From positions 1 through 7,055 of the forward strand of contig URHP01000070.1 in the NCBI GenBank assembly GCA_900547645.1: 7,055 nt of DNA. Reading direction: 5' to 3'. The notes beneath the pieces were generated by a model. That model did no database searches. It worked only from the letters and a program-made list of their open reading frames with translations, and had not been told where the DNA came from. Positions 1-7,055 of this stretch are shown piece after piece. Numbering within the stretch: position 1 is the first letter of the stretch; every line of letters starts with the position of its first letter. Source of the stretch: an uncultured Eubacteriales bacterium. GTDB taxonomy: Bacteria > Bacillota > Clostridia > Christensenellales > Borkfalkiaceae. Made by a program: the position numbers and the translations under genes.

Positions 1-2471
<2,471 letters not shown>

Positions 2472-2482
2472 ACTGCTCATGC

Positions 2483-2518
2483 AAAAAAAGCTCACGCGAT
2501 CGCGTGAGCTTTTTCTTT
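2483..2518 (+). terminator. Rho-independent terminator of the PFOR gene
   Basis: Perfect inverted repeat GCTCACGCGA / TCGCGTGAGC (2490-2509), extended by five A-T pairs on each side and followed by TTTTTCTTTT. It starts 12 bases after the PFOR stop codon. The A-run on the left means it could also terminate transcription arriving on the minus strand, though no minus-strand gene abuts it here. Confidence 0.93.
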
Positions 2519-2523
2519 TGGAA

Positions 2524-2565
2524 TTGTTCGCACGCATAAAGAACAAGCACGAACAAAAAAGAACA
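2524..2565. promoter_or_regulatory. Candidate operator: three GAACA repeats at 10-bp phasing plus an inverted TTGTTC
   Basis: GAACA occurs at 2541-2545, 2551-2555 and 2561-2565, exactly ten bases apart, so all three face nearly the same side of the helix. The first two copies read GAACAA. An inverted copy TTGTTC lies at 2524-2529, forming TTGTTC-N11-GAACAA with 2541-2546. The array ends in the -35 region of the promoter of the downstream XRE-family regulator. Location and phasing suggest a binding site, possibly for autoregulation; the binding protein is an inference. Confidence 0.4.
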
Positions 2566-2584
2566 TGCATTTTTCTTGATTCCG

Positions 2585-2593
2585 TGATATAAT
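2585..2593 (+). promoter_or_regulatory. Extended -10 promoter of the XRE-family regulator
   Basis: TGATATAAT contains a perfect TATAAT (2588-2593) with the TGN extension at 2585-2587. No good -35 hexamer stands 16-18 bases upstream (the 17-bp spacing gives ATGCAT), which is normal for extended -10 promoters. The predicted transcription start is near 2600, giving a leader of only about 12 bases. Confidence 0.75.
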
Positions 2594-2611
2594 CGGTATG
2601 AGGAGGGCGCC

Positions 2612-3334
2612 ATGGAATTCAAAGATACCCTGAAAAAGCTGCGGGCAGAAAAGCAGATCACGCAGCAGATGCTCGCGAACGCGGTGCTTACAAGCCGCAG
2701 CACGGTGGCAAAGTGGGAAAACGGGCTGAGCCTTCCCAACGAGCAGTCTTTGCAGCTGCTCGCCGACTATTTCGGCGTGGAGCGAACAGAGCTCATCGGC
2801 GACGCGGAAATCGAGACGACATACGTCAAAAAGAATGCCGTCATCTCCCGCTCCAAAAAAATTATCCTCTGGCTTGCGCTCGCCTGCGTCCTGCTCATCA
2901 CTGCCGTCATCGCCGTCGCCGCCGCCTTCTCCGCGGAAGAGCAACCCGTCGGCGGAAGCATACCGCGCGTCGTCGGCGTTCAAGGGAACCTGACGGAAGA
3001 GATGCAGGACTTTGGGGACCGCGCCGACGCCGCGCCCCGGGACGAAAATGACGTCTACACCCTTACGGTCGGCGAGACGTACACGCTTTTCGTCGTGCCC
3101 ATTCTGACGGGCGGAAGCAGAGATGCGATGTTCGACGGCGCGGGCATCAGCCTCTCTTACGATGAGACGGCATTTGAAATTTCATACGCCTTTCCGCCCG
3201 CCGAGGGCGATCCGATTGTCGTACCCTACTTCTCCGTCACGGTGTTAAAGCCCCTTGCCTATGCCGCCATTCTGATCGAAGTGGATGGGTTTTCAGAAAC
3301 GCTTCTCGTCTGCGCGGAACAGGCAATCGCATAA
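2612..3334 (+). CDS. Membrane-anchored XRE-family transcriptional regulator with an extracytoplasmic C-terminal domain
   Basis: 240 residues. Residues about 4-60 form a Cro/C1-type helix-turn-helix DNA-binding domain, with the typical features LKKLRAEKQITQQMLA, SRSTVAKWENG and LQLLADYFGV. A positively charged stretch (SRSKK, 79-83) precedes one hydrophobic transmembrane segment at about 84-106, so the HTH should be cytoplasmic and residues from about 107 outside. The outer ~130 residues are not recognised. They hold beta-rich stretches (YTLTVGETYTLFVVP at 149-163, ISLSYDETAFEIS) reminiscent of a bacterial Ig-like fold, and a single cysteine (234). The start is fixed by AGGAGG at 2601-2606, five bases before ATG. 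The architecture resembles the XRE-HTH plus transmembrane proteins common in Clostridia, usually of unknown signal. It has its own promoter with phased repeats upstream and is monocistronic between two hairpins. The target genes are unknown. Confidence 0.9.
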   Translation: MEFKDTLKKLRAEKQITQQMLANAVLTSRSTVAKWENGLSLPNEQSLQLLADYFGVERTELIGDAEIETTYVKKNAVISRSKKIILWLALACVLLITAVIAVAAAFSAEEQPVGGSIPRVVGVQGNLTEEMQDFGDRADAAPRDENDVYTLTVGETYTLFVVPILTGGSRDAMFDGAGISLSYDETAFEISYAFPPAEGDPIVVPYFSVTVLKPLAYAAILIEVDGFSETLLVCAEQAIA

Positions 3335-3335
3335 C

Positions 3336-3372
3336 AGCGCCGCCCGACGCAACAATGCGTCGGGCGGCGTTT
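3336..3372. terminator. GC-rich hairpin between convergent genes
   Basis: Perfect 14-bp arms CGCCGCCCGACGCA / TGCGTCGGGCGGCG (3338-3351 and 3356-3369) enclose an ACAA loop, immediately after the regulator's TAA. On the plus strand only TTT follows before CG, so the U-tract is weak but the stem is very stable. It lies between the plus-strand regulator and the end of the minus-strand DUF1858 gene at 3387, and may serve both. On the minus strand no clear U-tract follows. Confidence 0.75.
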
Positions 3373-3386
3373 CGTCCGTGATAACG

Positions 3387-3584
3387 TTATTCGATGCCTT
3401 CGTTGAGCTTCGCGAGGAGCTTGTCGAGATCTTCCCCGTGAACGGCAACCGCTTCCGCGATCGTCTCGCCGTGCGCCATCGCACAGCCGAAGCAGTGCAT
3501 TCCCGCGCTCTGAAGGATCTCCACCGCGTTGGGATTGATCTGCAGGCAATCGACGATCAGCGTATCCTTCGTGATCTTTGCCAT
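3387..3584 (-). CDS. DUF1858 family protein (hybrid-cluster-protein-associated redox disulfide domain)
   Basis: A 65-residue protein that is essentially one DUF1858 domain. It has an N-terminal MAKITKDTLIVDCLQINPNAV-like segment and, after a helix, the motif MHCFGCAMA with the two cysteines at 31 and 34 (CxxC). The family occurs as small proteins or fused domains in anaerobes and is described as a predicted redox-disulfide domain sometimes associated with hybrid cluster protein; its biochemical role is not established. There is also a Cys at 13. The start is supported by GGAGG at 3594-3598 (minus), nine bases before ATG. A near-consensus promoter lies directly upstream, so it is probably transcribed independently of spoVAC behind it. 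The length is normal for the stand-alone form. No hybrid cluster protein gene is visible here. Confidence 0.88.
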   Translation of the reverse strand: MAKITKDTLIVDCLQINPNAVEILQSAGMHCFGCAMAHGETIAEAVAVHGEDLDKLLAKLNEGIE

Positions 3585-3613
3585 AGTTATATTCCTCCGT
3601 TCTTTTTGCGGGT

Positions 3614-3642
3614 ATTATAGCATATCCCGCTCAAAAAAGCAA
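3614..3642 (-). promoter_or_regulatory. Housekeeping-type promoter of the DUF1858 gene
   Basis: On the minus strand TTGCTT (3642-3637) is separated by exactly 17 bases from TATAAT (3619-3614), with TGC just before the -10 (an extended -10). This is close to the sigma-A consensus. The predicted start near 3607 gives a ~23-base leader carrying the GGAGG site. Confidence 0.8.
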
Positions 3643-3659
3643 ACTTTTTACACCTGTCT

Positions 3660-3673
3660 GCGGCTTCCGCCGC
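3660..3673 (-). terminator. Small hairpin just after spoVAC, possible weak terminator
   Basis: GCGGC-loop-GCCGC, a 5-bp GC stem with a 4-base loop, starts two bases past the spoVAC stop codon on the minus strand. No U-tract follows directly. An A/T-only hairpin (AAAAAG-TTTG-CTTTTT) comes further along and overlaps the DUF1858 -35 region. Termination is therefore uncertain and read-through into DUF1858 is possible. Confidence 0.35.
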
Positions 3674-3674
3674 A

Positions 3675-4130
3675 TCAGAGCGCGATCAGCCAATAGACAA
3701 GTCCGACCAGCGCGCCCGCAGTCACGCCGAACACGATGATGGGACCTGCGACGACGAACATTTTTGCCGCCGTGCCGTACACAAAGCCCTCCGTCTTGAA
3801 TTCGACGGCGGGAGACGCCACGGAATTGGCAAATCCCGTGATGGGAACGATGCTGCCCGCGCCCGCATTTTTGCCGATCCGGTCATAGACGCCCAGCCCC
3901 GTCAGCAGAACGCCGAAGAAAATGAGCACCACTGACACCGTTCCGGAGAGCACGTCCCCCGTCAGCCCCGCAAGTTCGAGCATCATGCGGATGAACTGCC
4001 CGATGCAGCAGATGAGCCCGCCGACAAAAAAGGCGCGTATACACGTCTTGAAATGCTGCGTCGGCGGTGCAAAAGAATGCACATAATTGATATAGTTTTT
4101 GTTGAGATTTTCGCGCGAACGCCCCGTCAT
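3675..4130 (-). CDS. spoVAC: Stage V sporulation protein AC (SpoVAC-type channel subunit)
   Basis: 151 residues, the usual SpoVAC length. SpoVA proteins form the inner-membrane channel through which Ca-dipicolinate enters the developing spore and leaves it on germination. The family signature is clear: a soluble N-terminus ending in YINYVHSFAPPTQHFKTC, a first hydrophobic segment with AFFVGGLICCIGQ (33-45), a second at about 62-82, and the conserved loop GSIVPITGFANSVASPAVE (92-110). Hydrophobic segments at about 118-149 follow. The N-terminal extension before AFFVGG favours SpoVAC over the shorter related SpoVAE(b). The start has GGGAGG ten bases upstream (4146-4141 minus). In Bacillus and most Clostridia spoVAC is followed by spoVAD and spoVAE, but here the next gene is DUF1858 and no spoVAD is present on either side, so the gene is isolated. 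A sigma-G-like promoter candidate lies about 95 bases upstream. Confidence 0.9.
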   Translation of the reverse strand: MTGRSRENLNKNYINYVHSFAPPTQHFKTCIRAFFVGGLICCIGQFIRMMLELAGLTGDVLSGTVSVVLIFFGVLLTGLGVYDRIGKNAGAGSIVPITGFANSVASPAVEFKTEGFVYGTAAKMFVVAGPIIVFGVTAGALVGLVYWLIAL

Positions 4131-4219
4131 GGACGATATTCCTCCCTTCCCGCCGCGGGAAAGCAGGTTTCGCGCTCGTCCCGCGTCTTGCCGAGCGGAT
4201 TCTGCCGGATCTTCTTCAT
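4127..4219 (-). CDS. Possible 30-residue small ORF overlapping the spoVAC start (tentative)
   Basis: An ATG at 4219-4217 (minus) opens a frame of 30 codons, beginning MKKIRQNPLGKTRDE, that ends with a TGA sharing bases with the spoVAC ATG (ATGA overlap). This geometry is typical of translational coupling. Most third positions are G or C, as in the neighbouring genes. Against it, the only purine-rich stretch before the ATG (AGGGG) sits one base away, too close for a normal ribosome binding site. The sigma-G-like -10 candidate would also place the transcript start almost at this ATG. I do not recognise the peptide, which is basic and not hydrophobic. It could be chance. Confidence 0.25.
   Translation of the reverse strand: MKKIRQNPLGKTRDERETCFPAAGREEYRP
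4147..4161 (-). promoter_or_regulatory. Small hairpin directly upstream of the spoVAC ribosome binding site
   Basis: TTCCCG / CGGGAA, a 6-bp stem with a 3-base loop, abuts the GGGAGG site (4146-4141) on the minus strand. If it forms in the mRNA it sits next to the ribosome binding site and could influence initiation. Function is not shown. Confidence 0.3.
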
Positions 4220-4224
4220 ACCCC

Positions 4225-4254
4225 TATTTTGGCGCGCCGGACGGCGAAATATAC
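4225..4254 (-). promoter_or_regulatory. Candidate sigma-G (forespore) promoter for spoVAC
   Basis: On the minus strand GTATA (4254-4250) fits the sigma-G -35 consensus GHATR. After 18 bases comes CAAAATA (4231-4225), which matches six of seven positions of CATAHTA. In B. subtilis the spoVA operon is transcribed by sigma-G, so the placement upstream of spoVAC is sensible. The motifs are short and the leader would be about 88 bases, so this is a hypothesis. Confidence 0.35.
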
Positions 4255-4362
4255 CTTGAGAAAATACCCGTTACGCGCCGATTTTTGAGCCGCTGTTCGG
4301 GCGGCGGACAGATGCTGCGCAACATGTGACATAGTTTTCCCGCTTTTGCACAACCTGCCGCC

Positions 4363-5118
4363 ATGAGCATCTTACACATTGCGGCGGCAATGCTGCTTTC
4401 CGTACTCCCCGCAGCGGCGCACGGGACACAGATACAGATCATGGAGCGGTGCGGCTGCGTCACGGGAACAGGCGAACAGCGTGTTCGGCTGTACGGGACC
4501 TACGAAAACAAGGGACTGTATGCGACCGACATCCGCATCACGGTGACGCAGGCCGATTCCTCCGAAGAGATCGCGACGATCGTTCCCGAACAGAACGCGG
4601 GGTATCTTCCCGCGATCCTGCTCGCGGATTTTACGGGCGACGGGCTGCAGGATATCTTCCTCGGCATGGACAGCGGGGGCAGCGGCGGATTCGGATATTA
4701 CTATATTTACGACCTTTCTGCGGGAGAAGTCAGCAAAATTTTTGATTTCGGACAGCTTCCCATGCCGTATGCGGCGGAGTATGCCGACGGCTACCGTCTC
4801 CGCGTGACGGACAGCACGGAACCGACGGAATATTCGCTCGATATTCACCTACGCGGAGCAGAATATCTGGATCGGCTTTACAATGCAGACGGCACGCTGA
4901 AAGCCCCCGTCGGCGCAGACGTCTCCGCCGTCAATACCGTGCTCCCCTTCTTTGTGAACACGGACGACCGCTTCCACCTGCTCGTTATGCGCCGCATTAC
5001 GGGACTGTATAACGCGGACGCATTCGGTTACACCATGGACTTTATGCGCTATGACGGCGAACGGTTTGCCCCCTATTTCCGATGCGTCTCCGTCTACGGG
5101 ACCGATACGCAAAACTGA
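4363..5118 (+). CDS. Secreted protein with an FG-GAP/VCBS-like motif
   Basis: 251 residues. Residues 1-19 look like a signal peptide with a hydrophobic core and an alanine-rich cleavage region (LPAAAHG). The n-region is unusual in lacking any Lys or Arg. The mature part holds LLADFTGDGLQDIFLGMDSGGSGG (87-110), whose D-x-TGDG-xx-D resembles the calcium-binding loop of FG-GAP/VCBS beta-propeller repeats. VNTDDRFHLLVMRRITGLYNAD (198-219) looks like a degenerate second copy. The order of motifs matches a family of small exported 'VCBS repeat-containing' proteins in Clostridia and Bacilli of unknown function. An in-frame TGA at 4327 and no other ATG, GTG or TTG in between force the start to 4363. 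No Shine-Dalgarno is visible before it (CAACCTGCCGCC), so initiation may be weak. Cysteines are at 30, 32 and 241. The gene stands alone, convergent with the LRR gene. Confidence 0.8.
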   Translation: MSILHIAAAMLLSVLPAAAHGTQIQIMERCGCVTGTGEQRVRLYGTYENKGLYATDIRITVTQADSSEEIATIVPEQNAGYLPAILLADFTGDGLQDIFLGMDSGGSGGFGYYYIYDLSAGEVSKIFDFGQLPMPYAAEYADGYRLRVTDSTEPTEYSLDIHLRGAEYLDRLYNADGTLKAPVGADVSAVNTVLPFFVNTDDRFHLLVMRRITGLYNADAFGYTMDFMRYDGERFAPYFRCVSVYGTDTQN

Positions 5119-5125
5119 CACAAAA

Positions 5126-5160
5126 AATGCCGTTCCGCGGAATTTCCGCGGAACGGCATT
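5126..5160. terminator. Bidirectional terminator between convergent genes
   Basis: Perfect 17-base arms beginning AATGCCGTTCCGCGG and ending CCGCGGAACGGCATT around one central base (5143), with a practical loop of about five bases. On the minus strand the stem runs directly into TTTTTT, making a strong terminator for the LRR gene, whose stop is at 5165-5167. On the plus strand the following CATTTTATGC is a weaker tract, serving the secreted-protein gene that ends at 5118. Confidence 0.92.
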
Positions 5161-5164
5161 CATT

Positions 5165-7055
5165 TTATGCTTTTTTCCACTCTACCGTGACGGTCACGCC
5201 CTGCCGGTAGGAGTACGCCCAATCGCTGTCCCACCCCTCGGGTTTTTCGGAAACAGCGCAGCGGATCGTCAGATCCACCGTATTATGATTGAACACCAGT
5301 TCGCCCATTTTCGTTACGCTTTCCGGAATGGCGATCCCCCCGATCATGCATTCCTGAAATGCCATATCGCCGATACTCTCCAGAGAAGCACAATCGCCAA
5401 GATTGACGTTCCGTAAAAAAGAACAGCTATAAAAAGCGCCCTTCCCGATCTGCAGCAATCCCTTCGGAAGCGTCACTTCGGTAATTTGAGTACGGGCAAA
5501 GCTCCGCACACCGATATATTTCAGCGAAGAAGGCAGCGTCAACGAAGTAATTTTCCTCGCCAAAGAAGGGAACAGCGAACCGGCGCTCTCATCATTCGCG
5601 TCCGCCACGCCAACCGTTCCTTCGCGGACGGTGAAAGACGTCATGGAAACCTTTTTGACAGCGATCAACCAATTTCCGAGATAGAGCCCGTTGTCTGTCC
5701 AGTTTTTTTCATTCTTTTCATATACCGTGCCGGCGAACGCATTGTAGCCGATAGAACGAATGCCGTCCTTCATATCGATTTCCGCCAACGACACACACTT
5801 GGAAAACGCCGCCTTGCCAATATGACGCAAAGACTGCGGCAATGACAACGTTTTGAGTTTGCTGCCATATCCCGGCGTATAGAATGCGTTGTCAGCGATG
5901 ACGATCGTTCCCTCCCGCACTGCGTACTCCGTAACGTTCAGGAACGTATCGTTCGTATCCACAAGATATCCGTCAACGTAAAGAACGCCGTTTTCCCAAT
6001 TCGCGGGATCGTTATAATAGCCCGATCCGTTCAATAAGGTATAGCTGATCGGAACAGGATTATCCGGCATATCGATCGTCTTCAGAGACGTGCAACCGCC
6101 GAAAATATACGTTTCGTTCGTCAGCGATACGACTGTTTCGGGGATTTTGACAGCTTTCAGCGCCGTGCAATCCTGGAATGCGCCGGAACTGATGCTCTGC
6201 ACCTGTCCAAGGTCGATTTTTTCAAGATCCCGGCAACCCATAAATGCATTTAGCCAAATGGAAGCCAGCGCCCGCGGCGCAATAAATTCAGTCAATCCCG
6301 AGCCGCTGAACGCATCCGAACGGATCTGAACAAGCGTATCGGGGAAAACGACCGCCTTCAGCGATACACAATCTGCAAATGCCTCGTCCGGAATGACCGT
6401 AAGACCGGAAGGAAGACGCAGTTCTTTCAGCGCGGAGCATCCGCTGCACATCCGATATCCGAGCGTTCTGACCGTATCGGGCAAGATCAGCGCTTCTATC
6501 TCCCGATTGTCTTTGAACACATCTTTCGCAATCTCTGTCACCGTGATCCCGTTCACTTCGGACGGAACTTCTACGCGCGCAGTCTGCGCCGAGATCCCGC
6601 TGACGCCCGTCAACACACCGTTCTTGTCCACCGTGAATACGATCGATTCCGGCGCGTTCTTTTCCCATTTGGCGTACAGCGTCTGCACCTTCGTCACTTC
6701 GTAGGGAAATTCCGCCTTGTTGACAAAGCTACTCTCCGTATACCACCCCGAAAACGTATAGCCGCTTTGGCTCGTCTTCGGTTCGCTTTCGATCAGCGAC
6801 GTCGTCACGGGCGCCACCGCCGTCCCGCCGTTCGTTTCAAACGTCACCGTGTACTTGTTCTTTTCCCATTTGGCGTACAGCGTCTGCGCCTTCGTCACTT
6901 CGTAGGGAAATTCCGCCTTGTTGACAAAGCTACTCTCCGTATACCACCCCGAAAACGTATAGCCGCTTTGGCTCGTCTTCGGTTCGCTTTCGATCAGCGA
7001 CGTCGTCACGGGCGCCACCGCCGTCCCGCCGTTCGTTTCAAACGTCACCGTGTAC
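5165..7055 (-). CDS. BspA-like leucine-rich-repeat surface protein with InlB B-repeats, 5'-truncated by the window edge
   Basis: About 629 residues are visible and the frame is open to the right edge, so the GTG at 7048 is internal. Visible order: two tandem 67-residue Listeria-Bacteroides/InlB B-repeats (Flg_new type, with VTFETNGGT, GYTFSGWYTE and TLYAKWEK), a linker of about 40 residues, then about a dozen BspA/LRR_5 repeats (for example SLKAVVFPDTLVQIRSDAF) from roughly residue 170 to 590. Two spacer islands of the kind typical for this family interrupt the LRRs: NGVLYVDGYLV..YAVREGTIVIADNAF and NGLYLGNWLIAV..FTVREGTVGVADAN. The C-terminus ends with the common RCAVSEKPEGWDSDWAYS cap and a short basic tail. 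No LPXTG or C-terminal membrane anchor is present, so any anchor or signal peptide must lie in the missing N-terminal part. Such proteins are usually exported and linked to adhesion or host interaction; that role is inferred. The two B-repeats are nearly identical in DNA. Confidence 0.92.
   Translation of the reverse strand, partial: YTVTFETNGGTAVAPVTTSLIESEPKTSQSGYTFSGWYTESSFVNKAEFPYEVTKAQTLYAKWEKNKYTVTFETNGGTAVAPVTTSLIESEPKTSQSGYTFSGWYTESSFVNKAEFPYEVTKVQTLYAKWEKNAPESIVFTVDKNGVLTGVSGISAQTARVEVPSEVNGITVTEIAKDVFKDNREIEALILPDTVRTLGYRMCSGCSALKELRLPSGLTVIPDEAFADCVSLKAVVFPDTLVQIRSDAFSGSGLTEFIAPRALASIWLNAFMGCRDLEKIDLGQVQSISSGAFQDCTALKAVKIPETVVSLTNETYIFGGCTSLKTIDMPDNPVPISYTLLNGSGYYNDPANWENGVLYVDGYLVDTNDTFLNVTEYAVREGTIVIADNAFYTPGYGSKLKTLSLPQSLRHIGKAAFSKCVSLAEIDMKDGIRSIGYNAFAGTVYEKNEKNWTDNGLYLGNWLIAVKKVSMTSFTVREGTVGVADANDESAGSLFPSLARKITSLTLPSSLKYIGVRSFARTQITEVTLPKGLLQIGKGAFYSCSFLRNVNLGDCASLESIGDMAFQECMIGGIAIPESVTKMGELVFNHNTVDLTIRCAVSEKPEGWDSDWAYSYRQGVTVTVEWKKA
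6657..7055 (-). repeat. Tandem 201-bp repeat encoding InlB B-repeats (two copies visible, second cut by the window edge)
   Basis: The unit at 6657-6857 recurs at 6858-7055 with a period of 201 bases (67 codons, in frame). Over the 198 comparable bases I find a single difference, A at 6687 against G at 6888, which changes Val to Ala in the encoded TK(V/A)QT motif. The right edge falls three bases before the second unit would end, so more copies may follow. Confidence 0.95.

Noticed and set aside
2524..2546. LexA (SOS) box from the GTTC and GAAC halves
   Set aside because: The Bacillota LexA site is CGAAC-N4-GTTCG. Here the halves are in the reverse order and separated by 11 bases.
3608..3630. 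GCGGG...CCCGC inverted repeat around the DUF1858 -10 as an operator
   Set aside because: Only five base pairs match and the inner bases do not pair, so chance is a sufficient explanation.
4053..4329. Plus-strand open frames across the spoVAC start and its upstream spacer
   Set aside because: They overlap the spoVAC coding start on the opposite strand, have no ribosome binding site and give compositionally odd, Arg/Pro/Ser-rich products.
4330..4337. CATAGTTT as a sigma-K type -10 (CATAnnnT) for the secreted-protein gene
   Set aside because: No suitable AC -35 element occurs at 15-17 bases upstream, and the motif is too short to stand alone.
4372..4848. Minus-strand open frame of 158 codons opposite the secreted protein
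   Set aside because: The plus strand encodes a signal peptide and FG-GAP-like motif. The antisense product shows no domain and is probably a shadow.
5051..5416. Plus-strand open frame across the convergent terminator into the LRR gene
   Set aside because: It runs through a strong 17-bp-arm terminator and is antisense to clear LRR coding sequence.

Overview
The window looks like chromosomal DNA of a spore-forming, anaerobic, fairly GC-rich member of the Clostridia (Bacillota), probably an uncultured gut or rumen lineage. Three things support this: a single-chain pyruvate:ferredoxin oxidoreductase (anaerobic pyruvate catabolism), a SpoVAC-type sporulation channel protein, and a BspA-like leucine-rich-repeat protein with InlB-type B-repeats. 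AGGAGG-type ribosome binding sites and intrinsic terminators fit a Gram-positive host. The exact genus cannot be read from the sequence.

Layout. (1) 1-2471, plus: the C-terminal two thirds of pyruvate:ferredoxin oxidoreductase, entering from the left edge and closed by a strong terminator. (2) 2524-3334, plus: a membrane-anchored XRE-family regulator with its own extended -10 promoter, preceded by three helically phased GAACA repeats that could be its operator. A GC-rich hairpin follows. (3) 3387-4130, minus: a 65-residue DUF1858 redox-disulfide protein with a near-consensus housekeeping promoter, and upstream of it spoVAC. SpoVAC has a candidate forespore (sigma-G-like) promoter and a possible 30-codon ORF overlapping its start by ATGA. 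(4) 4363-5118, plus: a secreted protein with an FG-GAP/VCBS-like motif, with no visible Shine-Dalgarno. (5) 5165-7055, minus: the C-terminal part of a large surface-type protein with two nearly identical 67-residue B-repeats followed by about a dozen BspA-type LRRs. It runs off the right edge inside the repeat array. A 17-bp-arm hairpin separates it from the convergent secreted-protein gene.

The genes do not form one pathway or operon. Each appears to be a separate transcription unit with its own promoter or terminator. PFOR is core metabolism, spoVAC serves spore dipicolinate transport, and the two exported proteins and the membrane regulator face the cell surface. No clearly new system is visible. 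The best leads are the phased repeats upstream of the membrane regulator, the isolated spoVAC with its candidate upstream small ORF, the cysteine cluster in PFOR, and the near-identical tandem B-repeats at the window edge.
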